From positions 1,922,001-1,986,000 of the forward strand of contig OY723282.1 in NCBI GenBank assembly GCA_963210315.1: 64,000 nt of DNA, written 5' to 3'. Position numbers and translations under genes: made by a program. Of the stretch, positions 10,975 through 22,256 are shown piece by piece; the stretch's first letter is position 1; each line of letters starts with the position of its first letter. This stretch comes from Rhynchopus euleeides (taxonomy: Eukaryota; Euglenozoa; Diplonemea; Diplonemida; Diplonemidae). The notes beneath the pieces were generated by a model, which worked only from the letters and a program-made list of their open reading frames with translations, was not told the origin of the DNA and ran no database searches.

Positions 10975-13804
10975 CAGTGCAAACGATAATTATTATCGCA
11001 CATATACCAGATACGATAATTTTCGGAAAATTATCGCATACGATAATCCATTATCGTATGATGCGATAATCCCATTATCGTATACGACCGGATACGATAA
11101 TTATTATCGTATGCGATAACATACGATAATCCCATTATCGTATGCGATACCCACCTGATTTTGCCCGAAACCAATCACCGAAATCTCCAGTTTACCACCG
11201 CCAAACGCCACCAAACCCCGCCAAGGGCCACAATCAGCCACAAAATAGAGATCACTACCATTCTCCCAGCCCCAGGAAGGGTAAGATGAGCCTGTGGGGT
11301 CCGGTGCTGCAGGCAGGGTACGCGTACTGGTCTGTGTCCGGGCTGCTGTGGTCATCGACAAGGCTGTGTGGTCTGTCCGAAGGAGGTGGATGGTGGTCTC
11401 CCTCAGGTGGATCGCGTCTCTCCAATCCTGCATGGGCTCAGGTGTCTCCAGATGATCATCACCCCTTGCCTTGCTGTCGGTGAGGATGGCGCCCGAGCTC
11501 CGCCTTGTAGCGCAGCGGAGTCGTGCAGGTCAGGCAGGCTCCTTGAGGCCTCCGAGGTGATGTGCGCGCGCCACCCCGTGGTTCCTTGTAGAGTTGCAGA
11601 CAGGTCCGTGCGCACGGTGGGAGCGTTCGTATCGCCCGTTCCGTGCCAGGTCCTGAAGAATACCTTTGGTTGAGTATTGCCTCTCTCGGGTTCAAACCCC
11701 ATTCAAGGTCCTTCGCTATGTCATCACTGGTCGTCAGTCAGAGGGGAAGAACGGTGTTCCTCACTTTTTCACTGCTCACGGGAGCGAAGGCCAAGTCCAA
11801 CATAAGTGGTAGCCTTGAAGAGAAATCTCCTGATCTCTCCAAACATTGCACCGAAGACCACACCTGCCTATCAGGTTCTTCCCCATCAGTCGAACAGTCT
11901 TTCTTGTTCATGTTCTGGGCAGGGTGCTCTGTCTCGGTCACCCCGACACCTGCTTCAACTAGGCTAGCCCAACGTCTTCCCTCAGTGTTCTCACAGGGGT
12001 GTCCTCAGTATCTGGGTCCCGACGGCAAGGCAGCGTACCAGTCGGCTTTGCGAACCCGCAACAGGCTGTACTGGTGGTTGCATACCGCCGCAAGTATGAC
12101 CCTGTTGCTGCGTAGTCATGTTTTCCATGAAGTGGGGTGGCGACAGGGTGTAAGTCACGAGGGGAAGGGCATGTGGAACGGCCACTGCCCAATCCCCAGA
12201 GTCCTCTCCGCCCCACTGTGCCTGAAACTTCTTCAGACAGACATAGTGATGTGCATGTCATGGCACTATGTGTGTTGTGTCTCTGCTACCCATTTGTGAG
12301 GGACATTCTACACTTCTGAGTGAAGCCCCCCGTCACCAATAATTCAAAGAAGCAAAAATGGCAGCTTCCGGCTCCACTTTTACCACTTTTTCAATGTGCT
12401 CTGGGCTGATTTCTGGTTTTCCGAAAATCTCAAAAAAATTATCGCACCATTATCGTATATTATCGTATACGATAATATACGATAATGGGAACAGGCCTGG
12501 GCGGGGAACGAGCCCTTTTTCCAGGTTTTTTGGGTCGGGGAACCAGGTTTTTTCTAAGAATTTTTACAAGGGATTTTTTGCTCGCCCCCCCACAGTTTCC
12601 AGGCGCGTGCCCGTCAGGCGGGACTTTTTCTATGGTTTCTCTCCGCGTCATCATGTGACAGCTCTAGAGTGTGCCCAGTTCTTGAGAGATGCATGCGGCA
12701 GAGACTGCCCCTCATGCGCGTTACAGCTGAAAATGAATGAGGATCACCTGGCGCTCGTTCTCATCGGGGGTTGTGCTCCGCAGGTACTCAATACACCTTG
12801 GCACTCTCGCAGGACTGGACATGCCAGCAGCTGAAGGACAGTTACAAAGCTGCCACTCACCACCCACCTGCTGGTCCTTCAGGTCTGAAAGCCCAAAAGC
12901 TCCCGGGGATTTTTGCTGTGGTGCGGACCATATTCAGCGCAGTAGGGTGACCTCTCCGATTTTCCAAAACTGCTGGTTTACTGGTTTGGGGAACGGTCGC
13001 CGGCAGACCGTTGAAATGCCCGTGTTAGCAAGGCACACTCACGTTTCAGGTAGTGTGCCGCGTGTCACGCATGTCGCGAACGCGGCGAGTGCATCTCCCA
13101 GGTGGGGAAGTCCGACCTCCTGTCCGATGTCAACCAGGCTTCGAAGAAGCGCTTCATGGATGCGGCGCTGACCTCCTACGCTGCACTGTACCCGGGGAAG
13201 TGAGATGGGCGGGCAAACGCTACATGGGGGGTCTGGGGGGCGGAGCCCCCCAGCCGCCGGAGGCCACGGTCGCGAACATCTGTTCGTGTGGGCGTACAGA
13301 TTCTGGCGTACAGATTGATTCTGGTAGCGAACATCTGTCCGTGTGGGTGTACAGATTCTGTGCGAGTTGGCTGCGTCCTCCTGAGGCGACTGGAATGGTT
13401 GGACCCCGACCTGATAGGATTCGAAGGACTCGAGTACGAGACAGACGCCACAGGGGGGTCTGGGGGGCGGAGCCCCCCAGCCGCCGGAGGCCACGGTAGT
13501 GAACGTCTGTCTCTCCAGTTGGCCAGCAAGGCGAACTGCACGGGGGACAGACTTCCCTTCCATCCCTGTGCGCGCCGTGTCGACTGGGAAAAAATGAGAA
13601 AAGGTTTTTTCCTCTGCGAAACAACCTTAGAAAAAAAATTCCCCTAACAAAATTCTTAGAAAAAAGTTTTTGGTCCCTTACAAAAATTCTTAGAAAAAAA
13701 GTTCAGAATCCTGAAAGTGGGGAACAAGCCCCCCAGTTAGGAACAGCCCTGAATGGGAATACGATAATAATTATCGTATGCGATAATAATTATCGTTTGC
13801 ACTG
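10975..13804. mobile_element. hAT-like element with CGATAAT word arrays
   Basis: 2830-bp element with perfect 26-bp terminal inverted repeats beginning CAGTGCAAACGATAAT. The flanking octamers TATACATA and TATGCCTA agree at six of eight positions, a plausible decayed hAT TSD. The palindromic word CGATAAT/ATTATCG is repeated over about 10983-11148, again at 12436-12487, and at 13760-13797 by the right end. The interior has no long gene; the largest frame (11643-12299, plus) has no motif I recognise. An inverted GC-hairpin module lies at about 13215-13510, flanked by an extra partial duplication of its spacer. Confidence 0.7.
13215..13510 (-). repeat. Paired GC-hairpin module (inverted)
   Basis: Reverse-oriented copy of the module at 10440, nested in the 11.0-13.8 kb element. 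Its spacer is longer because a CTGTxCGTGTGGGxGTACAG stretch is duplicated. Confidence 0.7.
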
Positions 13805-13812
13805 TATGCCTA

Positions 13813-14969
13813 GGGGTGGGTCACTGCACCTAAAAAAGCGTGTACATTGGCCAAATTTTGAGAAACGAGTTTTTGACCCTAAAAAGGTGATTCTGCTGGC
13901 AGAAAGTGCCCAATATACTCCGGAAACTCAATTCCGCCCACTCCCAGGGGGTGGTATACCCCCGACGATGCCGTTTTTAGCAACCAAATTTTTTGGGACA
14001 GAACTTGTACCTGAGGCTATTTGTGCAGTCTGCTTGTTTCCGCTGTTGCCCTTTCTATCACCCTCAGGGGCTGCCAGCGGCGCCGGATGGCCCTCGGGAG
14101 GTCCGTCCGTAGTTCTGGTCCATGAACTGCGTCCTGCATAACGTCTTGCTCGTCGGCGAGAGCAATCAGGTCTGGTTTCCTCTTCCTTTGAGAGACTGGC
14201 CCGTATCTCAACTGTGGATTCCGTCGACTCCCTCAATCCAGTCATTTGTGGCTCCCAATCAGCCTCAAATTTGACAATGCAGACATGCCTGAGTACTTCC
14301 CGACAATACCGTTGAGCAGAAGTTGGGGCTGGAAGCTGAGACGGGCAAATCTTGCGCTTCTGCTGAGCGCTATTTCTGGGCCATTTCTTGTACCCGTGCC
14401 TGCTGTACCAGGTGCCTGTTCCAGTCATCTGCCTCCCATCAGAGGAGGCATCTGAGAGACTCTCGTCTGGCGTCCCTGTACCACATGCTCACAGGTGAGG
14501 CACCACACCCAAGGACGCGCTCCCTGGCAACGGATGCACCGTGCCACAGACTCAGCTGCCGTAAGCTCCCGAAGAACAGCGTCAAACGGGACACGAACTG
14601 TACCATACTTCTCCCACAACTTTTCCTGGTGCAATCACCTCACATTGGCGTGTCTTTTGGACTCTGGAGGGCACCGAGAAGCTGTTATGTTTCAGAACAA
14701 TCAACGACAACAGTTCTTCTGTGCATCTGGCAGGTTGAGGTGTGGTTGCTCTGCTTGATGTGTCCTGTGGAGTGCAGCCCAGGTACAAGTTCTGTCCCAA
14801 AAATTTTGATTGCTAAAAACGGCATCGTCGGGGGCATACCACCCCCTGGGAGTGGGCGGAAACGAGTTTCCGGAGTATATTGGGCACTTTCTGCCACCAG
14901 AATCACCTTTTTAGGGGCAAAAACGCACATCTCAAAAATTGGCCAATGTTTCCCCCAGTGACCCACCCC
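13813..14969. mobile_element. Long-inverted-repeat TA element, second family
   Basis: 1157-bp element starting GGGGTGGGTCACTG and ending in its complement, with TA at 13811-13812 and 14970-14971. Inverted arms are about 160-190 bp (13847-14010 against 14785-14940). The layout (TA duplication, G-rich ends, long arms, about 1.15 kb) matches the 5172 element although the sequence differs. The core reads on the minus strand as fragments of a protein with CxxC...WCLTCEH (14425-14634) that could derive from a zinc-binding transposase, but no complete gene remains. It inserted directly beside the right end of the 11.0-13.8 kb element. Confidence 0.65.
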
Positions 14970-15097
14970 TACCCCCCCCCCCCTTCCTTTCATCGATTCC
15001 CGTATTGCAGAATGATTCTTTGTGGCGTAGTGTCGGTTGCATATCTCTCTGTTCGTGGTTACCCCACCACCTCGTTCAACCAACTATCAGCGCTTGT

Positions 15098-15212
15098 GGG
15101 GGGTCTTCGCTAGACTGCCAAAAAAAAGTGCATTTTGGTGCATTTTCTCCTATTTTTTGTAGGTGAAAAACGCCGAACATTGCCGGAAATTTGCCGCTAG
15201 CGAAGACCCCCC
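15098..15212. mobile_element. 115-bp GGGGG-ended MITE
   Basis: Ends GGGGGGTCTTCGCTA and complement, with TGT target duplication (15095-15097, 15213-15215). The internal segment GTAGGTGAAAAACGCCG resembles 46148 onward, suggesting that site holds a half copy. Confidence 0.75.
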
Positions 15213-16263
15213 TGTGTTTTTTTTTTGATTTCAGTTTTTGCCAGGGGTGGAGCTTGAAATTTGGGGTTGCGGGCTGGATCGGGTCAGATCGGGTCAGCCA
15301 ATTTTTTCTCACTGAATGGGTTCCCCCCCGGTTCGTCTCAGAGATTAGTGCTCGGGCCCAGCCTCCCGCGAGGGTACCAGAACTGATATGCAGCCCCGGA
15401 CGCGCAAGGACTTGGTTACAAGACAAACACATGCCATAGGGGGGGTCTGGGGGGCGGAGCCCCCAGCCGCCGGAGGCCACGGTAGTGAACATCTGTGACT
15501 TGCGGGCGTACGGATTCTGTGTGAGTTGGCTGCGTCCTCCTGAGGGTACTGAGGGCGGTCTGTACTCCATTCCCTGATGTAAAGGGCTTGGGTACAAGAC
15601 AGGCACATGCCACAGGGGGGTCTGGGGGGCGGAGCCCCCCAGCCGCCGGAGGCCACGGTAGTAAACGTCTGTTGCACGGTACGGGTTGGGCAGCTTCATT
15701 TGTCCTCTATTGTGACTGTTTGAGGCCTGTGCTCATGTCGCTGGGGTCACTTTGCTCACGAAACGCCTCCTGGTCACCTTGAGACCCCAAGGCGAGGAGC
15801 CAACTTTTCCGGTTCCCCGAAAATCTATATTTTTTTTTCTTTTTACCCCTGACCTGATTTTTTGTGAGGGCCTGCAGAAAATCAGGTCAGTTGACCCGAA
15901 AAACCCCCCAAGCTCCACCCCTGGTTTTTGCATCCAAGTCGATACCCCCAGAGGGAGGGGAAGGGGGGAGGGGGGGAGGGCCTCAGGGGTGTGGGGGTGG
16001 GTGGGCACAGCAATCAGGTGTCGACGGCTCGGAGCGAACGAAAAGAACCCCTGGCGAGTGAACCGCAGCCCCTGAAGGGGCCGCGGCTGCGGCGGTGTCC
16101 CCCTGCCCAACGGAAGAGTGGGGTGGGCGACGCCTCCCCACCCCCTCTTCAGCTCCCCTCCGTTGAAGGGCAGCCGAGAGAAGGACGCAAGGCACACATG
16201 CGCCTGAGAGCTCAGATGCGATGGATGGGCCGAGAGGCAAACGCGATTGCATATTTTTTTTAA
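15213..16263. other. Repeat-bearing intergenic region
   Basis: Contains a stand-alone inverted GC-hairpin module (about 15436-15672). Around 15240-15310 and 15850-15920 there are related GGGGTGGAGCTTG and CTGATTTT stretches in opposite orientations, which suggests a further decayed inverted-repeat element around the module. No gene is supported. Confidence 0.4.
15436..15672 (-). repeat. Paired GC-hairpin module (inverted)
   Basis: Same module as at 10440 in reverse orientation, with both hairpin units intact and the TTGGCTGCGTCCTCCTGAGG spacer conserved. Confidence 0.75.
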
Positions 16264-16640
16264 GCACACTCGTGTGAGCGGAAAGCGCCCCACCACAGCT
16301 GCATCCAAACGTGCTCTATACACTAACCCCACCCTTCATCAGGCTCAGGGTGTGATCAGTTCAGGGTTTTGTGTGTAGAAGCGTCAACGCAACAAACAAA
16401 AGGAAATTCACCAGAGCGGTTGTAGCTGTGAAGTGATAGGGCGCTTTTATTAAGTCTCGTGTGAGCGGAAGGCGACCCATCACAGCTGCAATCAAACGTG
16501 CTCTTTACATTCCACCCTTCATCAGGGTCAGGGTGTGATTATCATTTCAGGGTTTTGTGTATAGAAGCGTCAGCGCAACACACAAAAAGGAAATTCATCA
16601 GAGCGGCTGTAGCTGTGAAGTGATAGGGCGCTTTTCATCA
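16264..16640 (+). repeat. Two tandem ~185-bp repeat units
   Basis: Two head-to-tail units (about 16264-16449 and 16459-16640) share CGTGTGAGCGGAA, CCCTTCATCAGG, GGTTTTGTGT and GTAGCTGTGAAGTGATAGGG. An inverted single copy is at 6604-6790. The array ends about 120 bp before the next gene start and may lie in its promoter region. Confidence 0.75.
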
Positions 16641-16759
16641 ACTAACAACCCCCGCACAACCCAACCCAACCCAACACACAACCGTGACAGGACACTCCTG
16701 CTGGTGCATACCGTTTTTGCTCCAGCCCCCCCCCCCCCCCCCGCTCCCCCTGTGGCAGG

Positions 16760-17689
16760 ATGGCGACAGCGTGCACGAAGCATCGTTCTGCCCACCATGG
16801 GCAAGACATGCTGACGACGTATGAGGCAGAGATGCCTGTGCGGCGCACGAAGCAGGGGAATGAGACGCACAGCGTGGTGCTCGGGAGGGACAGCGACCAG
16901 GGGCGTTTTGTGACCCTGAAGGAAGCGGACTACAGCACGAAGCATAAGGATAAGATCGAGGAGATGCAGGCGAAGGAGAATCAAAGGCAGCGCGTGTGTG
17001 ATATGAACCAGAAGCACTTCATCTTCGGCTACGCTGCGCCCACAATGCAGTCGGAGGTGCGCGGATCGCTGCTGCCGCCCTCGAAGGAGGCGCTGACCAG
17101 CAGGCAGGTGCGTCCCATCGGAGGGCCGAACAACAAGGGTGCTAGCAATCTGTTCATCAGCTCGAAGGACGTCGACTCGTGGTGCACGGGCATGACCAGC
17201 ACCAGCCGCAGCGCCTACACCAAGGCGGGGGGTGGGGGTGGGCAGAGCTCGTGGGACACGCGGCAGCACACCCGGGCGATGCGCCGCGCGCACTTCGACA
17301 TCGGGATCGACCGGACCGAGTGGCTGTCCACATCGCAGCAGGACTACAACGCCCCGCTGATGAGCACGAGCGCCTCAGCAGCCCCTGCGCAAGGGTCGTC
17401 CGTCCCCCTCTCCTATGGGCGGCGTGCGACGCCCGAGGCTCACCGCACCACCCAAGGGATGTACGGCGCGTCGCTGACCGAGGCGAACCCAGCCCGCCAT
17501 CACCACGCTACCCAGGCTGCCACGGATGGGCGCAAGTCAAACATGGTCCTGGGATACGACCCCTCCGACTTTAAGACCCAAAGCAGAGACGTATTCCGGG
17601 AGCCGAAGTATGCCTTCGTGTTAGGGGGGGAGGGGGGTGGGCCGTGTGTCGGGAGGGGGAGGGGGGGGGTCGCAGAGGTGTGTCGCTGA
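16760..17689 (+). CDS. Probable axonemal microtubule-associated repeat protein
   Basis: ATG-initiated frame of 309 codons, preceded by a C run. The protein is basic and polar without membrane segments. It contains four or five diverged repeats of the type [H/S]xxxxGxDxxxxxTxxxxxY: HSVVLGRD...KEADYSTK, KHFIFGYAAPTMQSE, RAHFDIGIDRTEWLSTSQQDY and SNMVLGYDPSDFKTQSRDVF. This spacing is common in small ciliary and flagellar microtubule inner proteins, so a flagellar role is inferred; no specific family is claimed. The 3-prime end is uncertain. A good donor (GTATGC at 17608) follows REPK, after which the frame turns into Gly-rich low complexity, so the true last exon may lie downstream (possible acceptors near 17675 and 17707). 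Confidence 0.6.
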   Translation: MATACTKHRSAHHGQDMLTTYEAEMPVRRTKQGNETHSVVLGRDSDQGRFVTLKEADYSTKHKDKIEEMQAKENQRQRVCDMNQKHFIFGYAAPTMQSEVRGSLLPPSKEALTSRQVRPIGGPNNKGASNLFISSKDVDSWCTGMTSTSRSAYTKAGGGGGQSSWDTRQHTRAMRRAHFDIGIDRTEWLSTSQQDYNAPLMSTSASAAPAQGSSVPLSYGRRATPEAHRTTQGMYGASLTEANPARHHHATQAATDGRKSNMVLGYDPSDFKTQSRDVFREPKYAFVLGGEGGGPCVGRGRGGVAEVCR

Positions 17690-17754
17690 CCTGTTCAGTT
17701 CTGTCAGAGTGCGGCACGCCCCACCCTCTCGCCCCCTCGCTGCAAATATAGCTG

Positions 17755-17945
17755 GGGTCGTGCAGGATCATTCGTGAAGAAATACGAAAGGTAAACGAGA
17801 AAGGGTTTTTCGTTGACCGCACGACACACACAGAAAATTTAACCTGCGGAAGTGTTGGTGTGTGATTGGCAGGCGCATAATACTGTGTGTGACGACAAGC
17901 ACCTGGCACTTCCCCTATCGCTGCATTTCCGTCTGACAACCTTGT
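17755..17945 (+). repeat. Dispersed repeat, inverted partner at 57.6 kb
   Basis: About 190 bp (GTGATTGGCAGGCGCATAA, GAAGAAATACGAAAGGTAAA) matching the reverse complement of about 57575-57785. A short AGCGAGTGAAGGG-like tail (near 18217 and 57858) is shared in direct orientation. It may be part of another inverted-repeat element. Confidence 0.55.
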
Positions 17946-18799
17946 TGGGATAAAAATACATGCCACCCCCACAGGTTTGTGTCGTCTCCGCTCGCGAAGG
18001 GCGTGAAGTAGATCCATCGCGTGGTGGCGTGTGGATGCCGAACCGCCCGTATCCCCCTTCCCCCCTCTGTTCCCAGATGGGCGGTGGGTGGGTGTGTGTG
18101 TGTGGTATGGGTATGCAATAAACGGGGACGTACCCATGCAGGAAGTCAAAAAAGGGCCCCTCCCCGTGCAACCCCTCTTGGGTGGGTGCGCCCGCATTCA
18201 GACACAACCTGCATAACGAGTGAAGGGAGATTATTCCTGTGTTTCCTTCTACTTCTATTTCACTACCCCCCACCCCCTCTTGGGTGCGCCCGGCAAATCC
18301 GCAGAAAATCTGCGAATATCCGCGAGAAAAAACTGGCTGTTTTGGAGCTCTTTGGGGCCCTCCATCTGCATGCTTGTGTTGTGCTGCCCCACCCCCCCAG
18401 TAAACTTTGTGCGGTGGCAGGAGATGCCGCCGGCGTTTACATTTACACGCGATCTGCTTTGAAGGGGTTGCTTCCCTCCCTGACCCCCTCACTCCGGCCC
18501 CCCATTGGGCTGGGGGTGTAGGTTTATCGGTGCCTCCCCCAAGCGACAGGCAAAAAAAAATCAGCAGGCGGTTCATTGAGGCCAGGCCGTGGCCCAGCTC
18601 TCCACCCACCCCACCCCCGCCCCCCTCCGCCCAACCCCCCCCTCTGCCTACCGCCGGGAAACAAGCTCCCACCGCCCCCCCTCCTCCTCCTCCTCCCCAT
18701 GGAAAAAAAACACACATCCCACGACAGGTTTGGGGTTTCCACACCCCCTTAACACGCTGTTCCTCTACCAGACACACCCACACGTCCACCCCCAGCGCG

Positions 18800-20038
18800 A
18801 TGCCACACCGTCGCAACCAGAAGGGCAGCGCCGGTGGGCGGATCGCTGAGAGGACGGCACGCCCCGCCGCCACCACCACCACCACCCGCCACGCCGCTGC
18901 TGCTACTGCCGCCGCTTCGCTGGCCGTGATCTGCGCTGTCGCCATTGCCGCCACGACCTCCACCTCCTCCGGGCCGGAGGCAACAGGCGCTGCGACTGCC
19001 CGCAACGCCACACCCGCCTTCGCCAAGGTGGCGGGGCAGGACACACCTGCTGCGGAGAAGCCGAACAGGCGCGGCTGCCTGAACCCCGCTGATTATTTCG
19101 AAACCTTTGGGAAGTGGGCCCCGCGCAAGGGCGACAGGGTCAACGTCTGCATCCACGGGGAGGCTGACCTGAAGGTGACTGGGCTGAGCGACACCCCGAC
19201 TGTCTACCACATCGAGGGGCTTGTCAAGCCGCATGAGGTTGCGGCTATCGCAGGGAAGACGGCACCCCTGCTGAAGCCCTCGCAGCTGGGGCGCACCGAC
19301 CCCACAAAGGACATGGTGGAGGAGAACGACTGGCGGCGGAGCAAGATGATCACCCTCAGCGCGGCAAACGGGATCCGCGCGATGAACTCGCGGATCTCGC
19401 AGCTGCTGAAGATCCCGATGCCCCTCGTCCTCAACTCCACCATGCAGGTGCAGAGGTATGGGGATGGGGACCGCTACTTCCCACACTTCGACTCACGGAG
19501 GCTCGGGCAGCTCCGCGACACGATTTCCCACCGCGGGTCCGGCCCCGAGAGCTACCCGTTCTCCGGGAGGGTTCTGACGGTTGTCATCTACCTCGACACG
19601 GTGGATTCAGGGCACACCATCTTCCCCCTGGCGGGTATGGCGGGGAACTACAGCCGGGATGAGGCGTTTGTCGGGTCGGACCAAGGCCTGTCCCCTGCGA
19701 GCATCGGGAAGGTGAAGTCAGGCGTGCGGTTCTGGCGTGACTACTGCAGGGCGATCCCCGAGGGGAGCGTTGCAGTTGCGCCGCGCCGCGGCGACGCCAT
19801 TGTGTTCTTCAACCACGAGGTGGTGGAGGGGAGGAGGGGCGGGGCTAGGCTCGGGGAGCTGGACCCGTTCTCCTTCCACGGGGGATGCGTGGTGGGGGAG
19901 GGCCAGACGAAGACGATGGCGAACTACTGGGTGCAGGTCCACCCCCACCACTTCGCGGATGAGGAGGAGTCGCCCCGCATCCAGGAGGCCGAGGTCGATG
20001 TTGAGGAATTCGCAGAGCGCGTGATGAGCCCGCGCTGA
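18800..20038 (+). CDS. Membrane-anchored prolyl 4-hydroxylase-like dioxygenase
   Basis: Single-exon 412-aa protein using the ATG at 18800; the frame is open further upstream, but only as Pro/Thr-rich low-complexity sequence. A Thr/Ala-rich hydrophobic stretch at about 33-52 is a likely signal anchor. The C-terminal half is the Fe(II)/2-oxoglutarate fold of the P4H alpha-subunit type: iron ligands His229 and Asp231 in HFD, distal His360 in FSFHGG and the 2-oxoglutarate Lys371 in KTMANYW, all present. VYHIEGLVKPHEV marks the domain start. The usual length for the short algal and plant P4H class is about 290-320 aa, so the N-terminal extension is long. The product should hydroxylate prolines in secreted or wall proteins in the ER or Golgi. 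A 20-residue Glu-rich tail follows the catalytic domain. Confidence 0.85.
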   Translation: MPHRRNQKGSAGGRIAERTARPAATTTTTRHAAAATAAASLAVICAVAIAATTSTSSGPEATGAATARNATPAFAKVAGQDTPAAEKPNRRGCLNPADYFETFGKWAPRKGDRVNVCIHGEADLKVTGLSDTPTVYHIEGLVKPHEVAAIAGKTAPLLKPSQLGRTDPTKDMVEENDWRRSKMITLSAANGIRAMNSRISQLLKIPMPLVLNSTMQVQRYGDGDRYFPHFDSRRLGQLRDTISHRGSGPESYPFSGRVLTVVIYLDTVDSGHTIFPLAGMAGNYSRDEAFVGSDQGLSPASIGKVKSGVRFWRDYCRAIPEGSVAVAPRRGDAIVFFNHEVVEGRRGGARLGELDPFSFHGGCVVGEGQTKTMANYWVQVHPHHFADEEESPRIQEAEVDVEEFAERVMSPR

Positions 20039-21410
20039 GAAGGGCGCACCTTGGGGCTGCTCCGCCCAACCCATGCGTTTGTGTGGGGTGGCTGTTGCCC
20101 CGTTCATTAAAATAGTGCTCTGAGTGAGTCGAGGGTGCCACAGCTGTGCGTGGGGCTGTGTGGCTGACCGCAAGGCAGAGGGGGCAGGGCAGGGCAGGGG
20201 CAGGGGCAGATGCTCCGCCCCGCAGCACTTTGGGAACGAAAAGCCCCCACCACCCCGCACCCCCCCACCGATGTGAGGCGCTTTTCTGAAGCGGTCGCGG
20301 CAAAGAAAATAGGTTCGGGGGTTTCCAAAACCCTGGCTCCTTTCTGCCGTGCCCAGCTGCCGCACGCCGGCGTCACAGGCAGCAAGCCTCGAGTAGCTGC
20401 GAATGGGTACGGCTGTTCCGTTGCTTCAGATCGCCCATGCAGGGGCACATGCCGTCCTGCCTGGTGTCCTTCTGATGCAGTTGTGTCGCGGAGAGTGACG
20501 CCCCTCGCCAGCGGAGTCTCGCGATTCAGCAAAGACGAGAGGGTGGAACTCAAAATCCGCAGCAGTCATGGGCGCCGGGTGAGTGAAATGCATGTCTGAG
20601 TGTATTGCACCCCGATCGTAGTCCCGCCTTCGATTTGCTGCGGGTCTGTGAACTGTGAACACACAAGGGGTGACTGAGGCTGTCTGTGTTTCCTGCGCAA
20701 AATGGGTGACATTGTGTACATCGTCTAACACGTGGCCCGTCGCTACAAGCCTACCCTGCGTGTGAGTGTTGGGGAAGTGTTGGGAAGGGCACACCGCGCT
20801 TCCCCCTCTACCTGGGACCCCGCCCCGTGGGGGAGGGGCTGGGGTCCCAGGTACCGTTTCATATCCATCCCCATCCACCCCCGTTCCCCCCTCGTACCCC
20901 CGTCAGCCCCTTCGTCCCTTTTGTCGGCGAGGGGGAAAAGAACCGAAAAATGAACAAAAAAAGAAATGTGTGGAACAAACAGACCCACCCCTGCAGTGCC
21001 CATGAAACCATGGCGCCCCAGCCTTCTTGGGTCCCACACGACACCCGGTGGTGGAGAGCGGGGCTCCACGCTACCACCCCGCCCACCACCCTCTTCCGTA
21101 GTCTCACCCCCTCTCCCCTCCCCCCCCACCCCCTACGTACTCTATCACCCCCGCTAATTCTTCGTTGTCGGCCCTCGGCCCCCGTCTCCCCGAGCCTCCT
21201 GCGGGCCCGGGCGGAGGGGGGAGGGAGGGTGGACGGAAAGCGAAGCGGCTGGGGCGAAGTGGCAACCTAAAGACATCTCATGGAATATCCATTTCGAGCG
21301 TGTCGTCGCAACTCGCCCCCCGCCTGTCCCCCCGTCGTAGATTGCTTCTCCCCCACCCCCCCCTACTACTGACTAAGGGGGGCATGTCCTGGCTCAGATG
21401 ATATTTCAGT
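20039..21410. other. Intergenic
   Basis: No supported gene or repeat copy. It contains GGGCAGGGCAGG microsatellite sequence (20185-20210) and a short direct duplication CTACCTGGGACCCC / GGGGTCCCAGGTAC that forms a hairpin around 20808-20852. Confidence 0.4.
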
Positions 21411-21418
21411 GCCCAGTC

Positions 21419-22248
21419 CAAGTATGCCTGGGACTTTGGCCTTTTTGGGCCCAAAAAGGGGTCGGGATTCCACTTTTTCTCCAAGGGTTTTTCGGGGGGG
21501 AAATGGCGCGCAATCCCCCTCGCGGGCAAGAAAATCCCCCCATCCCCACCACACAACCAGTGTGAGTGTGGTGTGTGGGTATTGGACGCCCTGTGTGATG
21601 AGAGATAGTGGCAACACAACAGCAACATGCCAGACAAGGGGTGCCAAAAATGGGTTTTCGGGGCGTTATTGTAACGACCCCTTCCTATGCCCAGTGGCAC
21701 AAGCTCAAGGATTTGGTTGCTCGACATACGGGGGGTCTGGGGGGCGGAGCCCCCCAGCCGCCGGAGGCCACGGTAGTGAGTATCCTTGCGCCGTAGTGGG
21801 AGCGCGTGGGAGTTGCGGGCGTACAGATTGTTGGCTGCGTCCTCCTGAGGCTACTGAGAGTGGTCTGGGTCCCATTCGCTGATGTGAACCCAAAGGACTT
21901 GGCTACAAGACAGACACACGCTCCAGCCTAGTGGTACAGGGGGGTCTGGGGGGCGGAGCCCCCCAGCCGCCGGAGGCCACGGTAGTTAACGCCTGGCTCT
22001 TGACTGGGGAACAACGCCGGGTTTTGGCTGGAACAACCGAAAAAGGGGCGGGTGTCCGGAGGATTCATCCTCATCCCCCACTAGAATACCACCTGCCCCC
22101 GAAAAACTTCACCCAGAAAACCTGTGGGGAAAAAATCCCACCTAAAAAACCCAAGGAGAAAAAAAAATTCCCTCCCTATAAAAACCCAAAGAGAAAAAAA
22201 GCGCAATCCTGAATCGGGACTTGGACTCCACATTTAGCTTCATACTTG
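21419..22248. mobile_element. 830-bp element with CAAGTATG ends, copy 1
   Basis: Bounded by the short inverted repeats CAAGTATG and CATACTTG and by a perfect 8-bp duplication GCCCAGTC (21411-21418, 22249-22256). The 8-bp TSD fits hAT-type transposition; no transposase is encoded. An inverted GC-hairpin module lies at 21728-21990. Copy 2 at 62326-63720 shares the body throughout, and this copy has lost about 15 bp near 21827. The region about 21548-21555 is the empty site for the element nested in copy 2. Confidence 0.85.
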
Positions 22249-22256
22249 GCCCAGTC

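Noticed and set aside
11688-11704. GGGTTCAAACCCC resembles a tRNA T-arm
   Set aside because: The upstream sequence does not form D or anticodon arms; it is probably a chance hairpin.
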